From: Pycnococcus provasolii
Taxonomy: Eukaryota; Chlorophyta; Pseudoscourfieldiophyceae; Pseudoscourfieldiales; Pycnococcaceae
Assembly (NCBI GenBank): GCA_938743325.2
Contig: OW568861.1
Coordinates: 62,001 to 126,000 of the forward strand
Direction: 5' to 3'
DNA: 64,000 nucleotides
Shown here: in pieces, positions 1 through 9,659 of the stretch
Layout: each line of letters begins with the position of its first letter
How positions within the stretch are numbered: the stretch's first letter is position 1
Notes under the pieces: model-generated
Seen by the model: only the letters and a program-made list of their open reading frames with translations
Databases searched by the model: none
What the model was told of the DNA's origin: nothing
Program-made: the position numbers and the translations under genes

Positions 1-1
1 G

Positions 2-589
2 GTCAACAAGGTGCAGCTCGACATCCGAATGGGTCACGCACAGACGGTGGACAAGATCGTCAACTGGTTGGACAGCGACGGACTCGACGGACGCACAGTC
101 GCCGACTGTGGATGTGGAACGGGACTGCTCTCCATCCCGCTCAGCCTCAAGGGAGCGAACGTCTCCGCGAGCGACATCTCCGGCCCGCTCGTTGAGGAGG
201 CGAGGTCACGCGCATCTGCGGCGGGTGCAAAGTCAGCGACCTTCGAGGTGAGCGACCTCGAGTCGGTGGACGGAAAGTTCAACACCGTGACGTGCGTGGA
301 CGTGATGATCCACTACCCGCAGAACAAGGTGGACGCCATGATTGAGCACCTCGCCAGCATGAGTGAGGAGAAGCTCATCGTGAGCTTCGCGCCGAACACG
401 CCGTACTATTCGGTGCTGAAGCGCATTGGAGAGCTCGCACCTGGGCCGTCCAAGGCGACTCGCGCGTACCTGCACAAAGAGGAAGATGTTCGGGCTGCTC
501 TGAAGCGCGCGGGATTCCGCGTCACGCGCGACGAGATGACGGCGACGAACTTCTACTTCAGTCGGCTGCTTGAGGCTGAACGTGCGTGA
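2..589 (+). CDS. CHLM: Mg-protoporphyrin IX methyltransferase, C-terminal part
   Basis: Transfers a methyl group from S-adenosylmethionine to Mg-protoporphyrin IX in chlorophyll synthesis, in the chloroplast. The frame is open to the left edge and begins V-N-K-V-Q-L-D-I-R, so the transit peptide and the first part of the enzyme lie outside the window. The SAM-binding glycine motif V-A-D-C-G-C-G-T-G is at nt 95-121. The family-specific D-V-M-I-H-Y-P segment is at nt 301-321, and the C-terminal N-F-Y-F-S-R-L-L-E segment is intact before the stop. The visible 195 residues look full-length at the 3' end. It converges with PTOX on the other strand (152 bases apart). Family assignment is secure from these motifs; the start cannot be seen. 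Confidence 0.9.
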   Translation, partial: VNKVQLDIRMGHAQTVDKIVNWLDSDGLDGRTVADCGCGTGLLSIPLSLKGANVSASDISGPLVEEARSRASAAGAKSATFEVSDLESVDGKFNTVTCVDVMIHYPQNKVDAMIEHLASMSEEKLIVSFAPNTPYYSVLKRIGELAPGPSKATRAYLHKEEDVRAALKRAGFRVTRDEMTATNFYFSRLLEAERA

Positions 590-741
590 AGAAGCTGGCA
601 AGGAATTTCGATATGCGGGAAAAAAAAATAAAGACCAAAACGATTCTAAGAAAAAAAGTAAGAAAATGCGTTCATTGTGTTTTACATATTTTGTTTTTTC
701 ATCATCCAACAAAGAGACAAGGTGCTTCAAAAACATCACGC

Positions 742-2373
742 TTACAGGAAAGGGAAAATGGCGTCAAGGAAGCCAGTCACAGTGTCGAGTATGCTGGCAG
801 CAACCTCCTCGTCCATGCCAGCTTCCTCCATTTGCTCAGCAGCGCGAGAAAGGTACAGATTTGCCGCCGCCGCGGTGGTGATGGCAGCGGCAACAGCCTT
901 CTCGTAGTTGGGCGAACGCACGAGAAAGTCCTTGTCTTGGCAATCAGCCATCGTCGCGACGTGCTCCGCCTCGTCATCGCGGATCGCCTCAAACACGTCG
1001 TACAGATTCTCCACCTGGGGGCGACGTGCGCCAGCTGGCTGGCGCGTTTGAAACTCGTCAAACATGTACGTTTCGCTCGTGTAGTAGTACTGCGTGATGG
1101 GTGGAGCGGGAAGCGTCTTTAGCAGTTCCGCGTTGGCGTCGAGAAACTCGCCGTACGTGTCGACGGCATGCATCTCGATCAGCTCGGAGAAGTTGTACGC
1201 CAAGGTGGGTGAGATCAGCCACATCGCCACCAACACCCAGTAGTAAATTATGGCGCTGTGCTGGCCTAGGAAGCGCGTGGTCCAGCTCTCGTCGCCACCA
1301 AGTGCCTCCATGGTGAGCAGGTGGTGCGCCTCGTTGAATTCTTCCGCGGCGTGGATGCGCTTCATCTGCATTCCCACGCGCCACCATCCCAAGGATTCGT
1401 AGAGGTGCAGGCAGCTCACGTAGCTGAAGTACGGCATGCGAGCAACCGTTTCGAGGAACCAAAAACGCTCAATCGGCTTGCCGTCGAACATCGCGTCTAG
1501 CATATAGCAGAGAATGTAGTACGGGCCCTTGATGATCCACGGTGCCTTCACCTGAGGCCTTGCCTCCTCACGCTCCCAGACGGCGTCGTTCGACAGTTGC
1601 AGCTGACTGAGTTTTTCACGCATCCGAGATTCTCGGCGTTTCTTCTTTTTCGACTGCTCGAGTGCCGTGTTTTCGTCGTTTCCGGCTTGATTCCCGTTGA
1701 TGAGACGCACGAGTTCCTTGAGCTCCCGTGCGAAGTTTTTCTTAGCGAGTATGATGGCGCTTGGTGGCGTCGTGGTTGGCGACGCGGCGTCTGCGCCGCG
1801 CAGTGCTCGTAGGTAGTCTCCCGCCGACTCTGCAATGTGTCCGTACGGCCAGAGTTCGTCTTCGTCCATTGTTTGAAGTGCCAAGCCGTCGACAGCCGTG
1901 TTTGCGTATTCGCCGGAGAGCGCGGACTTTGACATGAGAGGTTTCGCTTTTGAACTCAAATACCTCGAGTCTGCCTTGTCCATGGCGGATTCGACGTTTT
2001 TGAGTTCTTCCTGCGTGACTTTCATGAGCGCGATTTGTTTTTCGAGGTCCCTTCTTAAGTGTGCCGCTTTCAAGGCCATCTTCGTCCGCTTCGTGCGGTC
2101 GAGTCCACCTGAGTCATCAGGCTCATCCGCCGCCGCCGCCTGCTTCTCCTTTGAAGTTTGCACATCCTGCTGCGTCGCTGAGTGCGATCTTTCCCCATCA
2201 GAGGGTGCGCAACGTGGTGCAGATGAGCCTGAGGAACGACGAGACGGACGGACATGAGCACGAGGTCGCAGAAAGAGCAGATGGGGAGGTCTCAAGGCGA
2301 GAGCGCGAGACGTGTTGAATCTTGACGAGCGAGCGAGCGATGGCGGCGGCATAGATAGAAATATGACTGACAC
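742..2373 (-). CDS. PTOX: plastid terminal oxidase (alternative oxidase family)
   Basis: Di-iron plastoquinol oxidase that passes electrons from plastoquinol to O2 in carotenoid synthesis and chlororespiration. The AOX core is at residues about 275-480. Predicted iron ligands are all present: E308 (F-L-E-T-V-A-R-M-P), E348/H351 (E-F-N-E-A-H-H), E400 (L-I-E-M-H) and E468/H471 (D-E-A-E-H). The spacing between E400 and the last E-x-x-H is long, as in PTOX rather than mitochondrial AOX. The start at 2373 gives an Arg/Ser-rich, acid-poor N-terminus suited to a plastid transit peptide. Odd: 543 residues is long for PTOX. Residues about 95-270 form a Lys/Glu-rich, partly coiled-coil extension with a K-K-K-K-R-R cluster at 242-247. 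TTACA on the plus strand at 682-686 gives a TGTAA signal 56 bases after the stop. Confidence 0.92.
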   Translation of the reverse strand: MSVIFLSMPPPSLARSSRFNTSRALALRPPHLLFLRPRAHVRPSRRSSGSSAPRCAPSDGERSHSATQQDVQTSKEKQAAAADEPDDSGGLDRTKRTKMALKAAHLRRDLEKQIALMKVTQEELKNVESAMDKADSRYLSSKAKPLMSKSALSGEYANTAVDGLALQTMDEDELWPYGHIAESAGDYLRALRGADAASPTTTPPSAIILAKKNFARELKELVRLINGNQAGNDENTALEQSKKKKRRESRMREKLSQLQLSNDAVWEREEARPQVKAPWIIKGPYYILCYMLDAMFDGKPIERFWFLETVARMPYFSYVSCLHLYESLGWWRVGMQMKRIHAAEEFNEAHHLLTMEALGGDESWTTRFLGQHSAIIYYWVLVAMWLISPTLAYNFSELIEMHAVDTYGEFLDANAELLKTLPAPPITQYYYTSETYMFDEFQTRQPAGARRPQVENLYDVFEAIRDDEAEHVATMADCQDKDFLVRSPNYEKAVAAAITTAAAANLYLSRAAEQMEEAGMDEEVAASILDTVTGFLDAIFPFL

Positions 2374-2915
2374 GAGAGTAGAGTAGAGTAGACCGGCTGA
2401 AAAGGGACCCGTGGAGTGCAGAATGAGGCGGATGAAAGGAGACGAAATGGAAGTTGGAGGGTGCTAAAACCAACACACCAGCGCACCTGCACCTGCGGTC
2501 GGAGAGCTTGAAAACAGCCTGTTCAAAAGAAATCCAACATCCAACATCCAAGGGGGAGATCCTGTCACATCCCATTTGGAGCCAACCGTCGGGAGGGGAG
2601 GGCCCCTGGCTGCCTGGGCTTATTAGGGTGTAGGGTTAGGGTGTAGGGTTAGGGTTAGGGTTAGGGTTAGGGTTAGGGTTAGGGTTAGGAAGGCCTGGCG
2701 TGCCGTTTTCCCTCTGCCCCTCTCCCCTGACTGAACCCTTCCTCTCCTCTCGGCTCCCCCTCTCTGCCCCGACGAGGCCCAGGGTGCAAATTCCTTGTCC
2801 CCCGCCCTGTGTTCCCGCACTCGGCTAACCCGCGCCTTCCCTTCCCTTCCCTTCCCTTCCCTCCCTTCCCCTCCCCCTCTCTGCCCCCATCCAAGTTCCA
2901 CCAACCCGGCGCCTC
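2374..2915. promoter_or_regulatory. divergent intergenic region with TTAGGG array and CCCTT tract
   Basis: Shared upstream region of PTOX (leftward) and the GH47 mannosidase (rightward). It holds a TTAGGG array at 2622-2690 and a pyrimidine tract of CCCTT units at about 2838-2880. No convincing gene is present; open frames here are products of low-complexity sequence. Confidence 0.5.
2622..2690 (+). repeat. TTAGGG array
   Basis: Two degenerate units (TTAGGGTG, TAGGG) followed by about eight TTAGGG hexamers. It ends 226 bases before the GH47 start codon and has TTAGGG on that gene's coding strand. Genes on both sides rule out a chromosome end at this place. Confidence 0.9.
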
Positions 2916-5141
2916 ATGGCCGCGCAACCTCAGTCGCCCGCAAGGCAACACCCAACCTCGCACGCGGACTCCGCCATACCAGCGGGATGGCAGAGGCACG
3001 TGCTCGGCGCAGGGAACAACGACGCAGCCTCGAGGGACTTGGGAGTAACGGCGGCCGCAGCGCCGCCGGCAGCCTACGACGCCGTCAACAACGCCTTCAA
3101 CGACGACCTGGAAAGAGGAACGTGGGGCGCAAGGTCGGCGTCATCCAGGCGGAGAACGGCGGCGTCAAGGCGGCCCAGCGCACTAGGAGGATCGTCGTCG
3201 AGAAAAAGATACGCAAGCAGAACGGACGCCAACTGGCCAAGATGGGCGCTGCTCGTCATCATCATGTACGCCGTCTACAGGTTCCAGTCGAGAAGCTCAA
3301 ACGCGAGACAGCAAACAAATGCCAACACGCAACCGCCAACCAAGTCGTCGTCTCTGCTCGCCATCGCACTCAACGCAGAAGAGGCCACCGACACGCAGCT
3401 CGCAGACGTCACGAGGGATACGCTGCTCATGGCCAAACAGGTGGCGAAAGAGGCCAAGGAACTCGCCGATGTCGCGGCGCGCAAAAACGGCGCCGATAGC
3501 GGAAGGCCAGACTCCGAGTCAGCTGCAACGCGCGCGACGACACTCTGGCGTCCTCCGAAAAAGGATCCGCAGTTGGTGCAGCAGTTGATGAAGAATCCCA
3601 CGCCGACGACGACCAGAACGCCGCCGACGACGACGACGCGCGCACCTCGCGAGTGGAGGAGTCAGCCTTCGCAGAGGAGGTGGTCTCGCGACCCACGCGG
3701 CGAGATGCCCAACGACGCGGATGCCGAAACTAGAAGGCAAGCTGTGAAAGATGCCATGAGCCACGCGTGGCGCGGGTACGAGACGTACGCGTTCGGCTTC
3801 GACGAACTCATGCCACTGTCAAGGAAAGGCAAGAACATGTTCGCGGGAACGGGCGCGACCATCATAGACAGTCTTGACACGCTGTGGTTGATGGGCTTGA
3901 CGAAAGAATTCGAGAAAGCGCGCGACTGGGTCGCGACAAGCCTCAAATTTGACTATGCCGGCGATACGAGCGTCTTCGAGACGACGATCCGCGTGCTCGG
4001 TGGACTCATGAGCGCGTACGACCTTGCCGGCGACAGCATGTTCCTCGAGAAGGCTGCAGATCTCGCCGACAAGATGAAGGCTGCCTTCGAAACACCCACG
4101 GGAATTCCGAGGAACATGATCAACTTTAAAACGGGCAAGGCGCGCGCTCCGCCGTGGGTCAGAGGACAGAGCGTGCTTGCTGAGTTTGGCACCGAGCAGC
4201 TCGAGTGGATCGCACTCAGCGATCGCACGGGTGATCCGAGCTACGCCGAGCTGGTGCGCCGCTCGATGTCGACTGTTGTCGACACTGCCATCCAGAATTC
4301 CATCGGGCTCGTTCCTCTGTACATCGACCCAAACACTGGGAAGTTTGGACAGCCACACATATCGTTCGGGGCGATGGGCGACTCGTTTTACGAGTACCTG
4401 CTGAAGATGTTCGTGCAGGGCGGGCTCGACGGCTCAGATCGCAAGTTCTACGAGTACTGGATCATCACGATGGACCAGATGATTGACAGGCTGACGCGCA
4501 AGACGACTCCCAGCGGTTGGTGGTACGTCGACGAGTGGAGGGGACATCTCATGAAGAAGATGGACCACCTGGTGTGCTTCGTTCCGGGCATGCTCGCGCT
4601 CAGCCTGATCACCATACCGGAAGGTCTTGACGACGCGCTCGACTCCAGGCGCGCTCGATACCTCGAGGCTGCGGAGAATATCGCAGAGTTCTGCTATCGC
4701 ATGTACGACCGCCAGCCCACGGGCCTTGCGCCGGAGTACGTCAAGATTGTCGACGGCCAAGACTTCATCCCTGGCGTGCCCGTCAATCTGCTTCGGCCGG
4801 AAACCGTCGAGAGCATGATGCTGCTGTGGAGGCTGACGAAAAAGCAGCGGTACCGCGACTGGGGCTGGGCCATTTTCATGGCCTTTGAGAGGCACTGCCG
4901 CGCCGACGTCGGGTACAGCGGAGTTAAGGACGTTCGCCGTGTGCCGCCGCAGAAGGATGACACGATGCAGAGCTTCTTTCTCGCTGAGACGCTCAAGTAC
5001 CTTTACCTGCTTTTCTCGCCCGACGACGTCGTGCCGCTCGACGAATGGGTGTTCAACACGGAAGCGCACCCAATCAGAATACACAGGCCGGATAGTCGAG
5101 GTCAAGACGACGACAGGCGACGACGGCAGCAGCAGGCTTGA
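2916..5141 (+). CDS. class I alpha-1,2-mannosidase (GH47), type II membrane protein
   Basis: Trims alpha-1,2-linked mannose from N-glycans in the ER/Golgi. The layout is a basic, Ser/Arg-rich cytosolic N-terminus, a single membrane anchor at residues about 107-123 (W-P-R-W-A-L-L-V-I-I-M-Y-A-V-Y), a Thr/Pro-rich stem, then the GH47 (alpha/alpha)7 domain from about residue 275 to 715. Recognisable GH47 blocks are D-S-L-D-T-L-W-L-M-G, F-G-A-M-G-D-S-F-Y-E-Y-L-L-K, L-R-P-E-T-V-E-S, and the terminal F-N-T-E-A-H-P, whose Thr coordinates calcium in the family. The ATG at 2916 is the first in frame after the CCCTT tract. The family is sure; ER mannosidase I versus Golgi mannosidase I is not resolved. 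It converges with the Nudix gene, 58 bases apart. Confidence 0.93.
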   Translation: MAAQPQSPARQHPTSHADSAIPAGWQRHVLGAGNNDAASRDLGVTAAAAPPAAYDAVNNAFNDDLERGTWGARSASSRRRTAASRRPSALGGSSSRKRYASRTDANWPRWALLVIIMYAVYRFQSRSSNARQQTNANTQPPTKSSSLLAIALNAEEATDTQLADVTRDTLLMAKQVAKEAKELADVAARKNGADSGRPDSESAATRATTLWRPPKKDPQLVQQLMKNPTPTTTRTPPTTTTRAPREWRSQPSQRRWSRDPRGEMPNDADAETRRQAVKDAMSHAWRGYETYAFGFDELMPLSRKGKNMFAGTGATIIDSLDTLWLMGLTKEFEKARDWVATSLKFDYAGDTSVFETTIRVLGGLMSAYDLAGDSMFLEKAADLADKMKAAFETPTGIPRNMINFKTGKARAPPWVRGQSVLAEFGTEQLEWIALSDRTGDPSYAELVRRSMSTVVDTAIQNSIGLVPLYIDPNTGKFGQPHISFGAMGDSFYEYLLKMFVQGGLDGSDRKFYEYWIITMDQMIDRLTRKTTPSGWWYVDEWRGHLMKKMDHLVCFVPGMLALSLITIPEGLDDALDSRRARYLEAAENIAEFCYRMYDRQPTGLAPEYVKIVDGQDFIPGVPVNLLRPETVESMMLLWRLTKKQRYRDWGWAIFMAFERHCRADVGYSGVKDVRRVPPQKDDTMQSFFLAETLKYLYLLFSPDDVVPLDEWVFNTEAHPIRIHRPDSRGQDDDRRRRQQQA

Positions 5142-5199
5142 CTTGACGGTTGCCATTGTCCAATTTGTAGAGTACAAATTATTACTAGCTTGTTATACG

Positions 5200-5838
5200 T
5201 TACTGCCACATCTCACCCGACTCCCACGAGCCGATGTCCGCGTTCGCCGCGACGCGAGTTGCCGTGCAGTGGCAAGCTCGCCTTGCACTTATTGGCTGGG
5301 CAAGTGCTCCAGCCTTGTCCTCAAGGAAATGCGCGAAGGGAACGTGGTATGCCCAGCAGAACCTTGGCTCATCATCCGAACTCGCAGTCAACTCTGCCAA
5401 TGTCATCGTTTCAAGCGTGCCCTCGTACACCTCGCCGCCGATCGCCTCGGATGGCAACGTCGCCGAAAATACGCAAGCCGTGAAATTATAGGTATACGGC
5501 CTTGGTGCCATGGCTTCGAGGGGGCTTTCCACGACGTATCTTGCGAACGGTTTCAGGGTAGATACGATAGAAGCGGCAACCTGCGTCGGAAATTCCTCGT
5601 GCAGCTCCCTCACTAAGGTTTCGCGTGCGTTCGCGTCGCCGTCTTCGGCGTTTCCGCCGAACAGTTGGAGCGCGCCAACCATGCACTCGCTCGGATACCC
5701 GGGCGTCTTTCTCTGCCAAGCGTACACGTCTTTGCGGCCCTCCACCTTTAGTATCACGCACGCGGCATAGCCTCTTTTCTCAGCCGCGCCGAGGACCTGC
5801 AAGGCTGCGTCGGCTGTCAGGGCTGCGGAGGCCGGCAT
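5200..5838 (-). CDS. Nudix hydrolase domain protein
   Basis: A 212-residue single-domain protein. Nudix enzymes hydrolyse nucleoside diphosphates linked to another moiety, using Mg2+ bound by the glutamates of the Nudix box. Residues 61-83 resemble that box: G-G then an acidic stretch and R77-E-L-H-E-E82, the metal-binding core. The upstream half is off the strict G-x5-E-x7 spacing, so substrate and even activity are uncertain. Hydrophobic strands at about 23-32 and 95-125 fit the fold. No targeting signal is obvious. The start at 5838 lies 46 bases from a TTAGGG array. Confidence 0.7.
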   Translation of the reverse strand: MPASAALTADAALQVLGAAEKRGYAACVILKVEGRKDVYAWQRKTPGYPSECMVGALQLFGGNAEDGDANARETLVRELHEEFPTQVAASIVSTLKPFARYVVESPLEAMAPRPYTYNFTACVFSATLPSEAIGGEVYEGTLETMTLAELTASSDDEPRFCWAYHVPFAHFLEDKAGALAQPISARRACHCTATRVAANADIGSWESGEMWQ

Positions 5839-5883
5839 GACGGTGGGTGTGACAGATCAAATCTCTCGCAAAGGAGTGGCGAC

Positions 5884-5912
5884 CTAACCCTATCCCTAAC
5901 CCTAACCCTAAC
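5884..5912 (-). repeat. TTAGGG array upstream of the Nudix gene
   Basis: CCCTAA units on the plus strand, so TTAGGG on the coding strand of the Nudix gene, 46 bases upstream of its ATG. One unit is degenerate (CCTATCC). Confidence 0.85.
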
Positions 5913-6015
5913 AACGCGCTGTTGTGCAGTAGGTAGTACTTAAGTTATGGTAAAACGGACAAGACAAGGTAATTACACAACAACACACAAGGAACACGGG
6001 ACATGCGCACACCTT

Positions 6016-7965
6016 TTAGAGGAACCCCTTCTTCAGGCCCTTGCCGAAGTTGCGCGCCTCCTTCGCCTCCTTGTTCGAATCGCCGCCGCCGCCGCCACCA
6101 CCACCACCGCCGCCGCCGCCAACGCCTTCGTCGGGATCCTTCTGCTCACGCTGCTCCGGAGGCGCTGGTGCCACAGCCGTAGGCCTGCCAGCTCCACTCT
6201 GCTGCTTTCGCTTAGCCTCCACGAGCGCGGACAGAGCGCGCTTTGTGAATGCCGCATCTGCGCCGAGAAGTTCCTTGCCGAGCTTGAAGGCATTCTCGAG
6301 AACCTGAACAGCCTCGGTGAGCGAGCCGAGCTGTGCAAGCGTTGAGCCAAGAAAGTTGGCAGTCTCCAGAGCTTCCACCTCCGTCTCCTGCGATGGTTCG
6401 ACAAGGAAGGTTAGCTGACGCGAGCCAAGGCTCGTCTTGAACGCCTGGACGGCGTATCCGAGCATGCCGGTTCGATTTTCAGATCCCTCGGGGAAGCTGC
6501 TCGCCAAGCGCGACGTCGATGCACCAAGCTGGTGGAACGCCAGCGCTCGCCTCTGGACCATGTCGTGCCACGGCTCCGCCGCGTCGGCGAGAAGTGATTC
6601 CATCTTACTTCGCTCCTCCGCAGCTTTCCAGTTCGATCCCTTGACCTGCCCTAGTTTCTTGATGTAAGCCGCGGTGCCAGTGAACAGCTCCTTCACCTCG
6701 TTGACATTCGCTACGCCGAGGTAGGCCAGCATCTCGTCAAGCATCGTGTCGATGATGTGAACCGCTTGTTTGTACTCCTCCGTGGAATGCTGAAACAGAC
6801 CATGGTTGATGAGCGATCCTCCCGTCACCATGCGAATGTCCAGCATCTCACGCAAGAGTTCTGAGCGCGATATGTGACCCTTCGGCTCGTCCAGCTCGTT
6901 CAGCTCCCTCTGTACGACCGCACACGCCTTGTTCATCTCGCGTGTGTAGTGCTCCCACTTCTTCGCGCCGCGAAATAGGCCGGCGGCATGCCGCCTCACA
7001 CCTTTTGGCATGGCGGAGTTGCTGGGGCGCAGGTAGCCACACTCTCGGTCGAGGATGTCAGTCACGTCGCACAGCTTATCCGCGAGTGCCCCGACCGAGT
7101 TCCAGTCCTCGACGTGCGCCGCCCACTCCATCTTCTCCTCGATGAGCATGGCTCTCGCCTCGCGGATCGTCCAGACGCAGTCACGAAAACGTTCGCACGG
7201 CGGGGGTACGTATGGCTGCTTCTTCGCCGCATCCACCTCTGTTTTGCCACCATTTTCAGCCTCCCCGTCCTCGTGCCAGAACATGTCGGAGTCGTCCGGT
7301 GCGTCTGCCGAGGCTTCGATCAGTCTCTCTCGCTCATCAATAAACGACGCCCACGCCTTCACGACGATGGCGTGCTTTTTGGCATCTTTCGTCGATTGGC
7401 GGTGGAACCGCGCGAGCGAGGACGTCACCTCCGCGTACATGCGCGCGTCACCCTCGATGACCGCCTTCTGCGCGGCGACGTGGTGTGCCTCCGCCTCGCT
7501 TGGCTTGCCTCGCAAGAACTCGACGCTCGCCAGCCTCGTGAGCGCGAGAGACAGCTCGAAGTTGGACCTGTTCGCCTCGTCAGCGACAATGTTGTCTGGG
7601 AATGCCGCCCCTTTCGGCCCGTGCGATCGCGCGAACGCGACAGCCTTCCACAGCAACCTCTCCGCGAGCTTGTACGCCTCGCCGACAAACTCCTCGTTTC
7701 CGTGCTGCCTCGCTTGGTTCGCGGCGCCTTGGAGCGTGTGCGCGGCGTTGCATAGGAGTATGACGCTCCTGTCTCTCCCCGTTCCCGATCGTCTCGCTTC
7801 CGAAGCTCCTTTGAGGTTGTTGAGCAGCGACTGTCGCATCTGTTCGTCGGAGACCCTCGAGCACGCGACGGCGAGACCCCTGAGGTCGCCGGATTCGGAC
7901 TGGTCGTCGAGCGTGTCTATTTGCTGCGCGCCGAAGACGCGGCGCGCTGCATCGAGCCACGACAT
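6016..7965 (-). CDS. helical-repeat (TPR-like) protein with polyglycine tail, unknown function
   Basis: I do not recognise the family. The 649-residue protein is almost wholly alpha-helical. Ala/Leu-rich helix pairs such as L-G-S-T-L-A-Q-L-G-S-L-T-E-A-V-Q-V-L-E-N-A (nt about 6295-6357) have the small/large spacing of tetratricopeptide repeats. There is no signal peptide or membrane segment. Near the C-terminus a run of about 14 glycines (nt about 6078-6120) precedes a short basic end (K-G-L-K-K-G-F-L). TPR proteins usually act as scaffolds. A TTACA at 5973-5977 gives a TGTAA signal 39 bases after the stop. Confidence 0.75.
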   Translation of the reverse strand: MSWLDAARRVFGAQQIDTLDDQSESGDLRGLAVACSRVSDEQMRQSLLNNLKGASEARRSGTGRDRSVILLCNAAHTLQGAANQARQHGNEEFVGEAYKLAERLLWKAVAFARSHGPKGAAFPDNIVADEANRSNFELSLALTRLASVEFLRGKPSEAEAHHVAAQKAVIEGDARMYAEVTSSLARFHRQSTKDAKKHAIVVKAWASFIDERERLIEASADAPDDSDMFWHEDGEAENGGKTEVDAAKKQPYVPPPCERFRDCVWTIREARAMLIEEKMEWAAHVEDWNSVGALADKLCDVTDILDRECGYLRPSNSAMPKGVRRHAAGLFRGAKKWEHYTREMNKACAVVQRELNELDEPKGHISRSELLREMLDIRMVTGGSLINHGLFQHSTEEYKQAVHIIDTMLDEMLAYLGVANVNEVKELFTGTAAYIKKLGQVKGSNWKAAEERSKMESLLADAAEPWHDMVQRRALAFHQLGASTSRLASSFPEGSENRTGMLGYAVQAFKTSLGSRQLTFLVEPSQETEVEALETANFLGSTLAQLGSLTEAVQVLENAFKLGKELLGADAAFTKRALSALVEAKRKQQSGAGRPTAVAPAPPEQREQKDPDEGVGGGGGGGGGGGGGDSNKEAKEARNFGKGLKKGFL

Positions 7966-8205
7966 GAGGACAAGTGCAATGACAGTGGAGAGTGGAGTGG
8001 AAGCCCCGGAGTGGTGGTGGGAGTCGATCGTTCCCGCGACAAAATGGCGAGAAGGCGATGGCGAACGACGGCGGAGAAGGAGAGGGAGAAGCAGGGAAGG
8101 AGGGAAGGGGAAGCAGGGAGGGCATCAGGGCACAGAAGCGGATCAGACGCTCCCTCCACGCTGGTCCTACTCCCGAGGGTCAAGAGATAAGAACTAGGGG
8201 TTCGA

Positions 8206-8242
8206 GGTTAGGGTTAGGGTTAGGGTTAGGGTTAGGGTTAGG
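8206..8242 (+). repeat. TTAGGG array upstream of V-ATPase subunit C
   Basis: Five to six TTAGGG units, ending 50 bases before the subunit C start codon, with TTAGGG on the coding strand. Confidence 0.9.
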
Positions 8243-8291
8243 CCTTCCCAGTTCCCTGTCTTCTCTCGCCCCCCCTTTTGCTTTTGGTAAG

Positions 8292-9659
8292 ATGTCCGCG
8301 CCCGTCGTGTGGTTCGTCGCCCTGCCGCACCCGCCGCACTTGTCGCACGATAACGCGAGCGCAGATGACGCGAACAAGGCGTGCCACGACCTGCTCGCAT
8401 CCGCAATGAGAACCGCTTTCACAAACTACTCCGCCCCCACGCCCAGCTCCGCACAACTGGACACGCCGCCTCTCAGAGCGGGCTCGCTCGACGCGCTACT
8501 AGGCGCGGCGGACGCCTCCGCAAGCGCCGTCGCGCTCTGCTCGGGCGTGCTCGCGAGACTTAGGAGGGCACACGCGGAACTCAGCAAAGCGGCGAACCCC
8601 AACCAAGGAACAGACGCGTCGTCGACGGCATCGTACGCGTACAACGCAGCGGCGGCCGAACCGCCGTCGCCAAACGTAAACGGTATGACCGCGGAGGAGT
8701 TCATCATGCAGTTCAAGTGGGATACCGCGTCCATGCCCGCGAGAAAAACACTCGCAGACCTCATTAGCATCACAACCAAGCGTGCCACGGACCTCGACGA
8801 ACAGCTTAGGCAACACGCCGCGGAGGCGACGTCGAAGCGGGCTGACGCCGCGGCGCTTGGCAAGAAGTTCACGGGACCGCTCGCCACGCGAGACCTGAAC
8901 GCAGTCATCGAGGAAGATCATGTGCTTGAGACGGAGCACATCAGCACGCTCTTTGCGAACATCACGCAATCCAACAAGCAGGCTTGGCTCGCGGGATACG
9001 AGCGGTGGGCGCAGGGATTCGTCGTACCGCGCTCGAGCAAGTGCGTTGCCTCGGACGCAACAGGCGAGATCTGGAGTGTGCATTTGTTTCGCCGCGTAAA
9101 GGACGCATTCGTCACGTCCGCGCGAGAAGCTGGCATAGTCGTGAGAGAACATCCGTCATCTGCGGCGCTCGCCGAGGCGGCACTTGCTGCCGCGAATGGA
9201 CAGGCTGCGGACGGCGACGACGGCGGTACCTCGACATCATCCGCCGGGCCGCCCGCACCGTCAACCCCAACTCCAAGCGGCGTCGCTGAAGCGATCACCA
9301 GCGCTCGTGCGATGGCGAGCGACACGGCGAAGCGTGCCGCCGCCTGGACAGAGAGCGCGCACGCCGAGGTGCTCGCTCTCGCAACGCACGTCGCGATGGT
9401 CCGTTGTTTCGCAGAAGGTTGCCTGCGCTACGGCATTCCGCCTAGATTTTCGATATGTTGCGTGCGCGCGCGACCAGCCGCCACAGCCACGGCGCGCGCC
9501 GCGCTGCTCTCCGCGTTCACACGCTGCGGTGGATCGCCTATGCGACACTGCGGCTTGCACTCCAATGGCGCCGACGATGCCGACGAGAGCCCTGTCGCCG
9601 GAGTTGGTGCGGCGGACGTTCATGAATATCCGTACGTAAACGTTTCTTTGAGTTTGTAG
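8292..9659 (+). CDS. V-type H+-ATPase subunit C
   Basis: Subunit C links the catalytic V1 sector to the membrane V0 sector of the vacuolar proton pump and controls their reversible association. Family blocks are F-K-W-D-T-A-S-M-P (about residue 138), D-L-D-E-Q-L, F-T-G-P-L-A-T-R-D-L, V-L-E-T-E-H-I-S-T-L, V-V-P-R-S-S (about 244) and the C-terminal L-R-Y-G-I-P-P-R-F (about 378). The ATG at 8292 begins M-S-A-P-V-V-W-F-V-A-L-P, like the conserved N-terminus; longer frames run into the TTAGGG array. At 455 residues it exceeds the usual about 380-390 because of an Ala/Ser/Gly/Pro-rich insertion at about 286-335, after the R-E block. Confidence 0.92.
   Translation: MSAPVVWFVALPHPPHLSHDNASADDANKACHDLLASAMRTAFTNYSAPTPSSAQLDTPPLRAGSLDALLGAADASASAVALCSGVLARLRRAHAELSKAANPNQGTDASSTASYAYNAAAAEPPSPNVNGMTAEEFIMQFKWDTASMPARKTLADLISITTKRATDLDEQLRQHAAEATSKRADAAALGKKFTGPLATRDLNAVIEEDHVLETEHISTLFANITQSNKQAWLAGYERWAQGFVVPRSSKCVASDATGEIWSVHLFRRVKDAFVTSAREAGIVVREHPSSAALAEAALAAANGQAADGDDGGTSTSSAGPPAPSTPTPSGVAEAITSARAMASDTAKRAAAWTESAHAEVLALATHVAMVRCFAEGCLRYGIPPRFSICCVRARPAATATARAALLSAFTRCGGSPMRHCGLHSNGADDADESPVAGVGAADVHEYPYVNVSLSL

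Noticed and set aside
4434-5177. 247-codon frame on the minus strand under the GH47 gene
   Set aside because: Shadow of the mannosidase reading frame; no motif.
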